A stretch of DNA of 64,000 nt from Oscillospiraceae bacterium (GCA_015067025.1 SVNC01000004.1:84387-148386); one strand, 5' to 3'; positions 51,390-60,133 are shown, numbered from the stretch's first letter. The notes: generated by a model from the sequence alone, not told the origin. Made by a program: numbers and translations.

Positions 51390-51465
51390 CGGCGGTGTGC
51401 CACCGCTCCTATTTCCTGCCTTTTTACATTGCCGTTGTATATAAACCAAGGTGAACGGCAGAAGT
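51390..51465 (+). repeat. Dispersed two-hairpin repeat, copy E
   Basis: GCGGTGTGCCACCGC hairpin, then TCCTATTTCCTGCCTTTTTA and a closing GAACGGCAGAAG. It belongs to the family at 8729-8970, 11322-11424 and 25015-25090. It lies in front of tcdA and runs directly into mini-hairpin array B. Confidence 0.75.
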
Positions 51466-51470
51466 TACAT

Positions 51471-51545
51471 AAATGATATATCTGCTACGCAGATATGAGG
51501 AATGATATATGCCCTTCGGGCATATGATGTCGCTTCGCTAATGGT
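51471..51545. repeat. Mini-hairpin array B, sister of array 1
   Basis: ATATCTGC/GCAGATAT (51478-51496) and ATATGCCC/GGGCATAT (51507-51525), then ATGATGTCGCTTCGCTAATG. Linkers and order match array 1 at 5885-5960, but the second stem changes from TTTTGCCC to ATATGCCC on both sides, so pairing is conserved. Confidence 0.85.
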
Positions 51546-51573
51546 GGTTTTTCCTGACGTTCCTGTCCCGATT

Positions 51574-51608
51574 ACAAAAAAGAGGCAACCCAAAAAGAAT
51601 TGCCTCTC
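51574..51608 (-). terminator. Terminator after the SseB-like gene
   Basis: On the minus strand AGAGGCAA pairs with TTGCCTCT and is followed by a run of six T. Confidence 0.85.
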
Positions 51609-51617
51609 TCATTTTAT

Positions 51618-52400
51618 TCAGATCGCCACATAGAAGGGGACTTTTTCCTTAACGGAAACTGCCGCCGCTTCTTCTGTGATAGGCATGACCATAAAAGGCT
51701 CGTTCTCTTCTTCCATAGGCTTAAGCACTTCTTCGGCAAATGCCTTTGAAAATTCGCCGAAATCAACGCCATCCTTAAGGTCAACGATGACCAGCTTACG
51801 GGTCTCTTCCCCTCTCTTAAGCTCCATAAGATAAGCCTTCTTTACAGTTTTAACCTTATCAAAATACTTTTCGATGGGTGTCGTTATCTCAAAGGGTGTA
51901 TCAGGTAATTCGTTTATTACTGCCATTTCTCCCTTTTCAACCTTCATCTGTATAGAAAGCACGTTGATAGCGTGTGCCTGCTGAGGTCCGATAACTATAT
52001 TCTCTGTAAAGGGGTTTATTGCTATACCTGTCATAGGGCAACTCTTGTCAGAAAGCATTCTTGTAAAATCGCCGTAGGTAAAGCCGATGACCTGAAGATT
52101 TTCGGTATTGTTCTTTGCCGCCATCATAAGAGTTTCATAATCGGTAAACGCCATAAAGAACGCCTTACCCTCTTTATTCTTAAGGTGAGATATCTCCATC
52201 GTCATCTTGCCGTTATCATCAAGATTTTTAATAGACACGGGTACAACAAATTTTGCCTTTGTTATTTCTGTGACGTATCTGCGCTGAAGATCCTCCGAGG
52301 GCTTTTCAGTAGCCTTGAGTTCTCTCATCACTGCTAAAAGCTCAGGGTTCTTCACTTCCTTAACCTTCTTCTGAAGAAGATTTATATCCATTCCGGCCAT
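51618..52400 (-). CDS. SseB-family protein
   Basis: A 260-residue protein similar to SseB (enhanced serine sensitivity), whose N-terminal domain occurs in many bacteria with unknown biochemistry. Recognisable blocks are AKFVVPVSIKN, KAFFMAFTDYETLMM, and ITGIAINPFTENIVIGPQQ-like sequence near residue 135. The C-terminal half is a second, different domain ending in PFYVAI. ATG 52398-52400 follows GGAAGGAAA; the in-frame TTG six bases upstream is too close to the ribosome site. It lies 24 bp after recR and may be on the dnaX-ybaB-recR transcript. Confidence 0.8.
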   Translation of the reverse strand: MAGMDINLLQKKVKEVKNPELLAVMRELKATEKPSEDLQRRYVTEITKAKFVVPVSIKNLDDNGKMTMEISHLKNKEGKAFFMAFTDYETLMMAAKNNTENLQVIGFTYGDFTRMLSDKSCPMTGIAINPFTENIVIGPQQAHAINVLSIQMKVEKGEMAVINELPDTPFEITTPIEKYFDKVKTVKKAYLMELKRGEETRKLVIVDLKDGVDFGEFSKAFAEEVLKPMEEENEPFMVMPITEEAAAVSVKEKVPFYVAI

Positions 52401-52424
52401 TGTCAAGTTTCCTTCCTGTCCGTT

Positions 52425-53021
52425 TTATATTTCGTTACGATTTTCAAGTGCCCTTTGTAACGTAACGTCATCCGCATATTCAAGGCTTGCACCAGCAGGC
52501 AAGCCGTAGGCAAGTCTCGTTACCTTAATACCCATCTGCTTTATCATACGGCTGATGTATGAAGCAGTCGCCTCTCCCTCAACCGTAGGGCTGGTCGCCA
52601 TTATAACTTCATCTGCATCGGTAAGCCTTGCCATAAGCTCTCTAATCTTTATCTGATCAGGACCTATGCCGTTTACGGGAGATAAAAGTCCGTGCAGTAC
52701 GTGATACACTCCTGAAAAACCGCCGCTGCGTTCTATCGCGCTGACATCCTTAGGAGATTCCACCACGCAAATAACAGACTTATCCCTGCGTACCGACCCA
52801 CATATCTCGCAGGTATCGTCAGAACAGATATTCTGACAGACCTTACATATCTTCATAGAGCGTCTTGCTTCAAGTATGCCCTTTGCAAACTGCTCTACCT
52901 CCTCTTCAGGAGTATTCAGGATATAATATGCCAGTCTTTGTGCGGTCTTAAGTCCTATACCCGGGAGCTTTGCAAACTCCTGTGCCGCTAAAATAAGCGG
53001 CTGAGAATTGTATTCTGCCAT
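52425..53021 (-). CDS. recR: Recombination protein RecR
   Basis: It works with RecO and RecF to load RecA on gapped DNA. The protein has 198 residues. The helix-hairpin-helix region is FAKLPGIGLKTAQRLAYYIL. A C4 zinc finger follows: CKVCQNICSDDTCEIC. The Toprim domain is VICVVESPKDVSAIERSGGFSGVYHVLHGLLSPVNGIGP, and RLAYGLPAGASLEYADDVTL closes the Walker-B-like part. It follows ybaB by 6 bp in the dnaX-ybaB-recR order. Confidence 0.97.
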   Translation of the reverse strand: MAEYNSQPLILAAQEFAKLPGIGLKTAQRLAYYILNTPEEEVEQFAKGILEARRSMKICKVCQNICSDDTCEICGSVRRDKSVICVVESPKDVSAIERSGGFSGVYHVLHGLLSPVNGIGPDQIKIRELMARLTDADEVIMATSPTVEGEATASYISRMIKQMGIKVTRLAYGLPAGASLEYADDVTLQRALENRNEI

Positions 53022-53027
53022 TTTCTC

Positions 53028-53378
53028 TTAGATAAGGCCGGGAATGTTTACGCCGCCTGTAACCTTTTCCATTTCAGCAGCTGTTGCTTCTTCGATCATG
53101 GTGATTACAGCGTTGATACCTGCAATGATCGTGTCCTGAAGATCCTCGATAGCGTCCTTGTCAACGATCTCGGGGTTCAGCTTTACGTCCTTAAGCACCT
53201 TTGCACCGCTCATTGTAACTTCGATCATACCGCCTGCTGCAGTTGCTGTAAAATCTCTTTCTTCAAGCTCAGCCTGTACTCTTTCGATGTCTTCCTGCAT
53301 CTTCTGTGCCTGCTTGATCATGCTGTTCATATTGCCAGCGCCTTTGTTCTGGAATTCCTTGGGTAATCTTGATTTCAT
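53028..53378 (-). CDS. YbaB/EbfC nucleoid-associated protein
   Basis: A small DNA-binding protein of 116 residues, forming a tweezer-like dimer. The N-terminal long helix NMNSMIKQAQKMQEDIERVQAELEERDF is typical, as is AAGGMIEVTMSGAKVLKDVKLNPEIVDK in the beta part. The start MKSRLPKEFQNKG agrees with homologues, with AAAGGATC upstream. It lies between dnaX and recR as in most Firmicutes. Confidence 0.95.
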   Translation of the reverse strand: MKSRLPKEFQNKGAGNMNSMIKQAQKMQEDIERVQAELEERDFTATAAGGMIEVTMSGAKVLKDVKLNPEIVDKDAIEDLQDTIIAGINAVITMIEEATAAEMEKVTGGVNIPGLI

Positions 53379-53397
53379 AACGTTAAGATCCTTTCGT

Positions 53398-55515
53398 TTA
53401 TCTTTTTGTGTTTTTATGCTTTATATTTACGCCCATATCCTTTGCTCTTGTCATAAAAGCTGTGAATGGGTCGTTTTGTTCTTCCTTGTCCGCTGTGTCA
53501 CCCTCGTCAAATAACACACTGTGGGCAACGCCTGTGACCCGCTTTGTCGCCTGCTTTATAGCGTCAATATAGTTCTGCGACTTGATAAAATCCTTATGGA
53601 AGGAGGTGTAATTCGTTATAACGAATTTCCCGTCTGCCATAGCTACAGTTACCTGCTTTAACATTGCACGGAGCAATGCAGGTAATATTTCAAGCACCTC
53701 AGCATACTGTCCTGCCGCTTCTATCTTAGTAGCCAGTGCCGGTGCGGGACTGTCCTCGTAAACGTAAGACGGAACGTCAGCAGGTGGCTCAGGGGGAATG
53801 TTGTACTCTGTTGTCACAGCTTCTGCAACAGGTGCGGGCTCGTCTATGTCAAAGGGTGGTTCGTCCTCTTTAGACTCACTTTCCTCCTGCTGTATCGGTG
53901 CTGTCTGTGGCTCTTCCTCTAAATCAAAAGGCGGAACGTTGCTGTCGTAACCGTTATCTGCTATCGGACTGTCATCGGGATACATAGGCACGTATCCATC
54001 GTAGCCGCTACCGTTGTCGTCACCCTCAAAAAGCCATGAGGGAGGTGCGGTCTGCTCTTCGTCAGCTTTCTGCGTGGTAGCAGGCTCTTCTGCCTTTTCT
54101 TTAGCTACAGGCTCATTCCCTTCGGGGATTTCAAAATCCGCATCACCCTTAAAAGAGGGTAACGTCATCGGAGTCTGTGCAAGCTTATCATAATCCTCAT
54201 CTGTTAAGGGAAGCGTTACGGGTGTTGCCGCTAAAGCCTCTTCCTCAGGAGTACTCGGTACTATCGGAGGAACTACCGTTCTCGTCACGGGTGGCGGAGC
54301 GGTTCTTGCCATCATAAAGGCAGGGGGCATTTCCTGCTTTTCCTCTGTCTTTACGGTAACACCGTTCTTTTCTATCTCATCAAGTCTTTTTTCAAGCTTT
54401 TCAAGTCTTAAGGATAAGCCCTTATTGTCATCGTCAAGCCTTGGTGTGCATAATCTTATAAGGCACATTTCGGCTACGGTTTTTCTTCTTGTTGCTTTAG
54501 GTGCTTTTGTAAGGTATTCCTGGAGTATCTCCATACATCTCATTATCTCGCCTAAAGTAAACTTTTCAGTTTGCTGTGCAAGAGCATTCTTATCGCCGCT
54601 GCCTGCAGGAATAAGAGAAAAGTCCATATTCATAGATTTAAGCATGCATAAATTTCTGAAATGGTTTGCAAGCTCCTCTAAAAGCAGGATAACGTCCTTT
54701 GACGCCGCGTGCAGCTCGTCAAGTATCTTAAGAGCGTAAGCGGTATTGCCGCTTTTTATACAGTCGGCAATAGCGAAAAGGTGCTCCGTACCTGCAACGC
54801 CTGCGGTATCTCTTACCACGTTTTCATCTATATTACGGCTTACGCTGATGCACTGGTCAAGGAGCGACACCGCATCTCTCATACCGCCGTCAGACAGTCT
54901 TGAAATAAGATCAGCGGCAGGACGTGTAAGCTCTGCATTTTCTTTCTTTGCGATCTCGCAAAGTCTTTCGGCACTTTCATTAGGGTCAATTCTTCTGAAA
55001 CGGAACTGCTGACAACGTGATACTATAGTAGCAGGAACCTTGTGGGTCTCTGTAGTAGCTAAAATGAATATAACGTGAGCGGGCGGCTCTTCAATGGTCT
55101 TTAACAGAGCGTTAAAGGCAGAGCCTGACATCATATGCACCTCGTCTATAATATACACCTTATACTTGCACTGTACGGGGGTATATATAACCTCGTCACG
55201 AAGTATTCTTACGTCGTCAACGCTGTTATTGGATGCGGCATCCATTTCCACAATGTCAGAACAGCCTGCTGATATAGCTTTGCATATCTCACACTCTCCG
55301 CAGGGGTTTCCGTCTACGGGCGAAAGGCAGTTTACCGCCTTCGCCATAAGCTTTGCACAGGTGGTCTTTCCTGTACCTCTTGAGCCTGTGAAAAGGTATG
55401 CGTGGGCAAGCTTTCCTGTCTTTATCTGATTTTTAAGAGTCGTAGTTATATGCTCCTGACTGATTACCTCGTCAAAGGTAGCACTACGATACTTTCTGTA
55501 AAGGGCTAAATACAT
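53398..55515 (-). CDS. dnaX: DNA polymerase III subunits gamma and tau (DnaX)
   Basis: The clamp-loader ATPase of 705 residues. Walker A is GSRGTGKTTCAKLM; the zinc group is C-(8)-C-(2)-C-(2)-C in NCLSPVDGNPCGECEIC; Walker B is YIIDEVHMMS; sensor I and the arginine finger are in ILATTETHKVPATIVSRCQQF. Residues about 390-600 form a Pro/Glu-rich linker with low complexity, followed by a C-terminal domain IV/V-like part. I see no obvious frameshift slippery site, so only the long form may be made. It is followed by ybaB and recR, with SRP RNA just upstream. Confidence 0.96.
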   Translation of the reverse strand: MYLALYRKYRSATFDEVISQEHITTTLKNQIKTGKLAHAYLFTGSRGTGKTTCAKLMAKAVNCLSPVDGNPCGECEICKAISAGCSDIVEMDAASNNSVDDVRILRDEVIYTPVQCKYKVYIIDEVHMMSGSAFNALLKTIEEPPAHVIFILATTETHKVPATIVSRCQQFRFRRIDPNESAERLCEIAKKENAELTRPAADLISRLSDGGMRDAVSLLDQCISVSRNIDENVVRDTAGVAGTEHLFAIADCIKSGNTAYALKILDELHAASKDVILLLEELANHFRNLCMLKSMNMDFSLIPAGSGDKNALAQQTEKFTLGEIMRCMEILQEYLTKAPKATRRKTVAEMCLIRLCTPRLDDDNKGLSLRLEKLEKRLDEIEKNGVTVKTEEKQEMPPAFMMARTAPPPVTRTVVPPIVPSTPEEEALAATPVTLPLTDEDYDKLAQTPMTLPSFKGDADFEIPEGNEPVAKEKAEEPATTQKADEEQTAPPSWLFEGDDNGSGYDGYVPMYPDDSPIADNGYDSNVPPFDLEEEPQTAPIQQEESESKEDEPPFDIDEPAPVAEAVTTEYNIPPEPPADVPSYVYEDSPAPALATKIEAAGQYAEVLEILPALLRAMLKQVTVAMADGKFVITNYTSFHKDFIKSQNYIDAIKQATKRVTGVAHSVLFDEGDTADKEEQNDPFTAFMTRAKDMGVNIKHKNTKR

Positions 55516-55548
55516 AAAAGCTCACCTGCCTTTTCCATAAAAATAACA

Positions 55549-55675
55549 AAATCCGTGATTATGAGTGTAAACTTACTGCGGCACAGGTCGTAACTGCTTA
55601 ATGCTGCTCGGTTCCCCGCCTGACATGGTTCACAGGACTTCCTTGCACAGGGCTTACACCCATAATCACGGGCTT
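55549..55675 (-). ncRNA. ffs: Signal recognition particle RNA (small, 4.5S type)
   Basis: About 125 nt on the minus strand. The ends pair: CCCGTGATTATGGGTGTAA near the 5' end with TTACACTCATAATCACGG near the 3' end. The conserved domain reads GAACCATGTCAGG, then the hairpin CGG-GGAA-CCG with its GGAA tetraloop, and AGCAGCATTAAGCAG. This is the Ffh-binding symmetric loop. No Alu domain can fit, so it is the short form. It is located upstream of dnaX, as in Bacillus. Promoter at 55695-55723. Confidence 0.93.
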
Positions 55676-55694
55676 TGTCTTGTCATACAGTAGT

Positions 55695-55723
55695 ATTTTA
55701 TCATATACAAAAGAAAAAATCAA
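55695..55723 (-). promoter_or_regulatory. Sigma-A promoter for SRP RNA
   Basis: Minus-strand TTGATT (55718-55723) and TAAAAT (55695-55700) with a 17-base spacer. Transcription would begin near 55688, a few bases before the mature 5' end. Confidence 0.75.
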
Positions 55724-55829
55724 GTGCTTTATAAGTTTTTTTGAAGTGTAACGGATAGCATCTTTCTGCTTTTCTTCAAAAAAGACGATAAAATATATAA
55801 AAATATTAACAATTTGGCAAAAAATTATG

Positions 55830-55858
55830 TTGAATTTTGTAATGCGATGTGTTATACT
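55830..55858 (+). promoter_or_regulatory. Sigma-A promoter for the VTC-domain gene
   Basis: TTGAAT (55830-55835) and TATACT (55853-55858), spacer 17. An in-frame ATG at 55849 lies inside this promoter and is therefore not used, which supports the TTG start at 55894. Confidence 0.75.
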
Positions 55859-55893
55859 TATTTTATCTTGAATTTTATAAAGGGGGACGAGCA

Positions 55894-56613
55894 TTGAATT
55901 ACAAAAACCGAAGACTCCGCCACGAGCTTAAATATCCTGTCACAGCCGCACAATGTGAAATTTTAAGGCAACGCTTCGGTGCCGTTATGAAGCCCGACCT
56001 TAACGGCGGTCCTGACGGCAAGTACCGTATAACAAGCCTTTATCTTGACGACGCCTACAATTCAGGCTACAACGATAAACTGCTTGGTGCTGATACGAGA
56101 AAAAAATACCGTATACGAACCTATAATCTCTCTCCCGATAAAATACACCTCGAATGTAAATATAAGGATACCGATATGGTTTCAAAGCGGGGTGCGTGGC
56201 TTACAAGAGAGCAGTATGAAAGCATACTTAAGGGTGACTTCACTTTCACCTGGGACAGCCAATACAGTGGCACAGTAATTGAAGACTTTGGCATAAGCCA
56301 TTCACTGGCAAAGCTCGGTCCGTCAGTTATAGTGGATTACAACCGTGAGGCTTACGTAAACCCTGAGGGAAACGTCCGCTTTACCATAGACAGCGGCTTT
56401 AAAGTGGGTGTATTTTCCGCAGATATGTTTTCAGATGAGGTTCAATTTGTACCCGTTACCGATATAGCGGCGGTAATTGAGCTTAAATATGACGATTATC
56501 TGCCCTCATTCCTTTTGGATCTAGTGCAGGGCGTAAACTTAGAACAGCAGTCAGTTTCAAAATTCGTAATGTGCAAAGATAAGTTGCTGACAATGAATAC
56601 CTTAATAATATAA
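55894..56613 (+). CDS. VTC-domain polyphosphate polymerase-like protein
   Basis: A 239-residue protein of the VTC (CYTH-like tunnel) family, whose eukaryotic members make polyphosphate. Conserved basic and acidic residues of the tunnel are in RRLRHELKYPVT, YRITSLYLDDAYN, KKYRIRTYN, IHLECKYKD and VIVDYNREAY, then RFTIDSGFK and AVIELKYDDYLP. TTG at 55894 follows AAAGGGGGA. A DUF4956 membrane protein gene follows after 13 bp, a pairing seen in many bacteria and possibly forming a membrane-bound polyphosphate system. No CotH-type kinase is present here. Confidence 0.9.
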   Translation: MNYKNRRLRHELKYPVTAAQCEILRQRFGAVMKPDLNGGPDGKYRITSLYLDDAYNSGYNDKLLGADTRKKYRIRTYNLSPDKIHLECKYKDTDMVSKRGAWLTREQYESILKGDFTFTWDSQYSGTVIEDFGISHSLAKLGPSVIVDYNREAYVNPEGNVRFTIDSGFKVGVFSADMFSDEVQFVPVTDIAAVIELKYDDYLPSFLLDLVQGVNLEQQSVSKFVMCKDKLLTMNTLII

Positions 56614-56626
56614 CGGAGGAAAAACA

Positions 56627-57334
56627 ATGACACAGTTTTTAACCACACTGGCAGAAAACGCAGAAGATGATTTCTTCGCCCTTTTAGGACAGAGCTTCGA
56701 CCTGTCCCAGCAGTTCGCAAATCTCTCGCTGCCGAGAATTTTACTGGCAATGCTTACAGCCACAGTCTGCGGACTTATTATCTACTGGGTATACAGACTC
56801 TTTTACAGAGGCGTCGTATACAGCGACAACTACAACATTTTAGTACTGCTTATAACGGTAGTTACTGCCTTTATCATTATGACCATCAGTGCAAACCTCG
56901 TATTGTCACTCGGTATGGTCGGTGCGCTTTCGATCATCCGATTCAGAAGTGCGATCAAAGATCCCCTTGACGTAGGCTTCTTATTCTGGGGCGTTGCCGC
57001 AGGTATAACAGCAGGTGCGGGTCTTTACTTCGTAGCTCTTATCGGTACGGTATTCGTGGCAGCACTTTACATAGTTCTTACACTTATCAAAAAGCCCCGT
57101 CGCAGCTACCTTTTAGTAGTAAGATACGGCATTGACGCTGAAGATAACGTAAAGGCTCTCCTCGGTGCTATCCGCTACAAGTTAAAGAACAAGACTCAGG
57201 TAAACGACAAGGTAGAGGTTACAATCGAAGTTAAGATCGCAAACAACGATACCTCTCAGCTCTCCCGTTTCAAGGCTATTGACGGCGTAGACAGCGTTAC
57301 ACTCCTCGAATACAGCGGAGAATATATGAACTGA
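56627..57334 (+). CDS. DUF4956 membrane protein
   Basis: A 235-residue membrane protein with about four transmembrane segments (residues 38-60, 68-92, 97-115 and 118-150) and a soluble C-terminal domain. The block VLSLGMVGALSIIRFRSAIKDPLDVGFLFWGVAAGI is the DUF4956 hallmark. The C-terminal part (about 155-235) is an alpha/beta domain with LLVVRYGIDAEDNVKALLGAI. Function unknown; family members accompany VTC-domain proteins, as here. GGAGGAAAAAC precedes the ATG. Confidence 0.9.
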   Translation: MTQFLTTLAENAEDDFFALLGQSFDLSQQFANLSLPRILLAMLTATVCGLIIYWVYRLFYRGVVYSDNYNILVLLITVVTAFIIMTISANLVLSLGMVGALSIIRFRSAIKDPLDVGFLFWGVAAGITAGAGLYFVALIGTVFVAALYIVLTLIKKPRRSYLLVVRYGIDAEDNVKALLGAIRYKLKNKTQVNDKVEVTIEVKIANNDTSQLSRFKAIDGVDSVTLLEYSGEYMN

Positions 57335-57342
57335 TAAATAGC

Positions 57343-57384
57343 AAAAGCTCTGAAAAGGCGATGCCTTTTTCAGAGCTTTTATTT
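57343..57384. terminator. Bidirectional terminator
   Basis: AAAAGCTCTGAAAAGGC pairs with GCCTTTTTCAGAGCTTTT around GAT. It ends the DUF4956 gene and the DUF4298 gene, which converge here. Confidence 0.9.
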
Positions 57385-57385
57385 T

Positions 57386-57658
57386 CTATTCTTCATCTTC
57401 GATCTCCGCCAATAGATTATAAACCCCGTCTTCAGAAAGCACACCCCTTTTAAGGTCGCGGGGTAGCTCTCCCCTTTCGTCAGCTTTGTAATCCTTGAGC
57501 CACTGACCGTTTTCATAATAATCCATAAGGACAGTCAGCATTTTTTGAATATATCTGTCCTTTTTAAGCATATCGGGGTAATTTTTCTGTGTGTAGCTTA
57601 TCGTATCAAAGTAAAGCTCCATACGGCGTATTCTGTCGATCGTCCTTTTATCTGCCAT
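57386..57658 (-). CDS. DUF4298 family protein
   Basis: A 90-residue helical protein. The C-terminal block NGQWLKDYKADERGELPRDLKRGVLSEDGVYNLL is diagnostic for DUF4298, whose function is unknown. The first half is amphipathic (RIRRMELYFDTISY). It is the last gene of the nspC-HAD-hypothetical-DUF4298 run on the minus strand; TAAGGAGAATGT precedes the ATG. Spacing of 9 bases to the gene upstream suggests one transcript. Confidence 0.85.
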   Translation of the reverse strand: MADKRTIDRIRRMELYFDTISYTQKNYPDMLKKDRYIQKMLTVLMDYYENGQWLKDYKADERGELPRDLKRGVLSEDGVYNLLAEIEDEE

Positions 57659-57667
57659 ACATTCTCC

Positions 57668-58150
57668 TTAATGCCTGTCGATATCGTTAAACCACTGAGC
57701 AACAATATAAGCACCGTCCGTCCCTTGCGACATAGCAACAGCCTCACCGACTGCATCATCACAACTACTGTATATAATGGGATTTAAAGCCTTGTTATAT
57801 TCGCTGTCATCTCTTATTTCATAGCTTTCAAGATATTTATTCCATGACTGTATATAACAGCTTTTCGGAGCGTCAGAGATTATTACATAGCCATTTCCCT
57901 TATATCGTCCCTTTGCCACGTTTCCGTCATCAAATTCCTTGTTCTGATAAATTACCTTTCCGCCCTTTACGACCGCAAATCTCTTATAGGTGACAAGCAC
58001 AAAGCTACCCTTAAAGCTACTATATTTATCAATATTTTCCGCTTCTTCATAACTGCATAAATAAGAAAACCTGTCCGATTTCAGAAAATAGTTCTTATCG
58101 CAAGGACTGAAAATATCGACTTTTTCTTTGGGATAATCAAGATATTCCAT
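57668..58150 (-). CDS. Hypothetical protein, 160 residues
   Basis: I do not recognise a family. The protein has no signal peptide or membrane segment. It looks like a mixed alpha/beta globular protein, rich in Tyr, Lys and Asp (for example NYFLKSDRFSYLCSYEEAENIDKYSSF), and has a block SFVLVTYKRFAVVKGGKVIYQNKEF. It lies one base after the HAD phosphatase gene and 9 bases before the DUF4298 gene, so it is probably co-transcribed with both and with nspC. Confidence 0.7.
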   Translation of the reverse strand: MEYLDYPKEKVDIFSPCDKNYFLKSDRFSYLCSYEEAENIDKYSSFKGSFVLVTYKRFAVVKGGKVIYQNKEFDDGNVAKGRYKGNGYVIISDAPKSCYIQSWNKYLESYEIRDDSEYNKALNPIIYSSCDDAVGEAVAMSQGTDGAYIVAQWFNDIDRH

Positions 58151-58151
58151 A

Positions 58152-58808
58152 TTATTTCATTTCCTCTATAATATCAACTACCTTATCAAGAGAGGGTGCT
58201 ACCGCATAAACTGCGTCAAGCTGCTCCTTTTCAGGCTCTGTCAGGTCAGGCACCATAACGGTAACACAACCTGCCGTACTTGCTGACTTTACCCCGTTGG
58301 GGCTATCCTCAAGGGCGATACATTCTGAGGGGGCAAGACCCAACTTTTCGCAGGCATAGAGGTAAATATCGGGACAAGGCTTGCCGTTTTCCAGCATATT
58401 TCCGCAGATTATCTGCTCGAACTTATCATATACCCCTATCTGTTTCAGATACTCCTCTGCCCTTTCGATATTCGTTGCGGTGGCTACTGCGGTACGATAT
58501 CCGTTAGCTTTAAGATAATCAAGCAAAGTGTCAAGACCCTGCTTTTTTTCTATGCCGTGCTTATCGGTATATTCGCTCATCAGCTTTACACGGAGATTTC
58601 TGATAGTGAGATAATCACAGCTTTCTCCGAACCATTCTTTAAGCTGTGGCTTTGCAAACTTTCCCGAAAAGGAACGCAGTGCAAGGGCGTGCCATCTTTC
58701 CATAGGATATCCTAAAGAGTTTGCCGCTTCGCACCAGTATTTAACCAGTAGCTTTTCGGTATCCAGCATAAGTCCGTCCATATCAAATATAACTGCTTTT
58801 ATTTTCAT
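58152..58808 (-). CDS. HAD-superfamily phosphatase/phosphomutase-like protein
   Basis: A 218-residue HAD hydrolase of the beta-phosphoglucomutase/phosphatase subgroup with a helical cap. Motif I is VIFDMDGLMLDTE (nucleophile Asp about 9); motif II is VATATN; motif III is the Lys in NGKPCPD; motif IV is IALEDSPNGVKSA. The substrate is not predictable. It lies 8 bp after nspC and one base before the next hypothetical gene. Its small phosphorylated substrate may or may not relate to polyamine metabolism. Confidence 0.88.
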   Translation of the reverse strand: MKIKAVIFDMDGLMLDTEKLLVKYWCEAANSLGYPMERWHALALRSFSGKFAKPQLKEWFGESCDYLTIRNLRVKLMSEYTDKHGIEKKQGLDTLLDYLKANGYRTAVATATNIERAEEYLKQIGVYDKFEQIICGNMLENGKPCPDIYLYACEKLGLAPSECIALEDSPNGVKSASTAGCVTVMVPDLTEPEKEQLDAVYAVAPSLDKVVDIIEEMK

Positions 58809-58816
58809 ATCTTCTC

Positions 58817-59986
58817 CTATATTCTGCTTTTGAAATCCTCGTAGCTAAACTTACGTATTACCTTTAACTCGTCATCCGTATTATAGTAAATAGTCGGTAA
58901 GGGCATACCGTTGAAGGTGTTGTTCTTGACTGTAGAATATATCGCCATATCGCAAAATACCAGTCTGTCCCCGACCTTTAAAGGACTGTCAAAGGAATAA
59001 TCTCCTATAATATCTCCTGCAAGGCAGGTGGGTGTACCAAGCCTGTAGATATAGGCTTTTTCGCCCTCTTCCCCGGCAAGAACATTTCTGCTATCCAGTA
59101 TCTTCGGGCGGTAAGGCATCTCTAAAACATCAGGCATATGACAAGCGGCAGATACGTCCATAATGGCAATATCCCTTTCCCCATTCACCTTACCGTCGAT
59201 TATATCAATTACCTCAGATACTAAAAAGCCTGCGTTTAACGCTACCGCCTCTCCCGGCTCTAAATATACCTGCAGATTATATTTATTCTTAAAATGCTCA
59301 ATTACCCTTACGAGAGTTTCTATATCGTAGTCCTCTCTTGTTATATGGTGACCACCGCCGAAGTTTATCCATTTCATTTTGCTGAGGTATTTTCCGAACT
59401 GCTCTTCTACCACCATTGCGGTTTTATAAAGGTCGTCTGAATTCTGCTCGCAAAGGGTATGGAAGTGTATACCCGAAACGCCGTCAAGTCCGTATTTTTC
59501 CACATCCTCTTCAAAGGAAGAAAGGGTCTGCCCCAGTCTTGAATTTTTAGCACAGGGATCGTATATCTCGTGTCCTTCCTGAGTTGAAAAGCGTGGATTT
59601 ACTCTTATACCGCACTCTTTTCCTGCCATTTTGTCCTTATGTAAAACAAACTGTCTTATACTGTTGAAAACAAAATGCCCCGCATATTTTAAAAGCTCGT
59701 CCATATCCTTTTTGGTGTAGGCGGGAGAATATACGTGGGTTTCCTTGCCGAAATGCTCATAGCCAAGCCTTGCCTCATATACTCCGCTTGCAGTCGTTCC
59801 TGCAAGGTAGTTTTGCAAAAGCGGATAGCTGCTGTACATTGAAAAAGCCTTCTGAGCAAGGAGAATTTTACAGCCGGTTCTTTCCTGAACTGATTTTAAA
59901 ATCTCGCCGTTATGCTTTAAATAGCACTCCTCAGTCACGTAGCAGGGAGTGTTTACTTTATTTATGTCAAAGGTGGGTAAATTCAT
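58817..59986 (-). CDS. nspC: Carboxynorspermidine/carboxyspermidine decarboxylase (NspC)
   Basis: A PLP-dependent fold-type III decarboxylase of 389 residues that turns carboxyspermidine into spermidine (or carboxynorspermidine into norspermidine). The PLP lysine is in ILLAQKAFSM. FVFNSIRQF, GIHFHTLCEQN, NFGGGHHIT and YLEPGEAVALNAGF are typical of the family. The substrate-contact Cys/Asp block is DVSAACHMPDVLEMPYRP. AGGAGGACG precedes the ATG. Its partner, carboxyspermidine dehydrogenase, is normally adjacent but is not in the window. The promoter is at 60016-60044. Confidence 0.93.
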   Translation of the reverse strand: MNLPTFDINKVNTPCYVTEECYLKHNGEILKSVQERTGCKILLAQKAFSMYSSYPLLQNYLAGTTASGVYEARLGYEHFGKETHVYSPAYTKKDMDELLKYAGHFVFNSIRQFVLHKDKMAGKECGIRVNPRFSTQEGHEIYDPCAKNSRLGQTLSSFEEDVEKYGLDGVSGIHFHTLCEQNSDDLYKTAMVVEEQFGKYLSKMKWINFGGGHHITREDYDIETLVRVIEHFKNKYNLQVYLEPGEAVALNAGFLVSEVIDIIDGKVNGERDIAIMDVSAACHMPDVLEMPYRPKILDSRNVLAGEEGEKAYIYRLGTPTCLAGDIIGDYSFDSPLKVGDRLVFCDMAIYSTVKNNTFNGMPLPTIYYNTDDELKVIRKFSYEDFKSRI

Positions 59987-60015
59987 TTCGTCCTCCTTAA
60001 AAGCTCTGTAGCATT

Positions 60016-60044
60016 ATTGTATCATAAAAAGAAAATAATTTCAA
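60016..60044 (-). promoter_or_regulatory. Sigma-A promoter for the nspC operon
   Basis: Minus-strand TTGAAA (60039-60044) and TACAAT (60016-60021), spacer 17. Confidence 0.75.
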
Positions 60045-60061
60045 TTACATAACCGATAATA

Positions 60062-60093
60062 AACAACAACCCCCAAGCCTATCGGCCTGGGGA
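60062..60093 (-). terminator. Probable terminator after adhE
   Basis: CCCCAAGCC pairs with GGCCTGGGG (one mismatch) at 60071-60093; on the minus strand GTTGTTGTTT follows. It is a strong stem but a poor T-run. Confidence 0.55.
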
Positions 60094-60133
60094 CTGTCGC
60101 ATATATAGTTTAAAACAATTAGGAATAAGCAGA

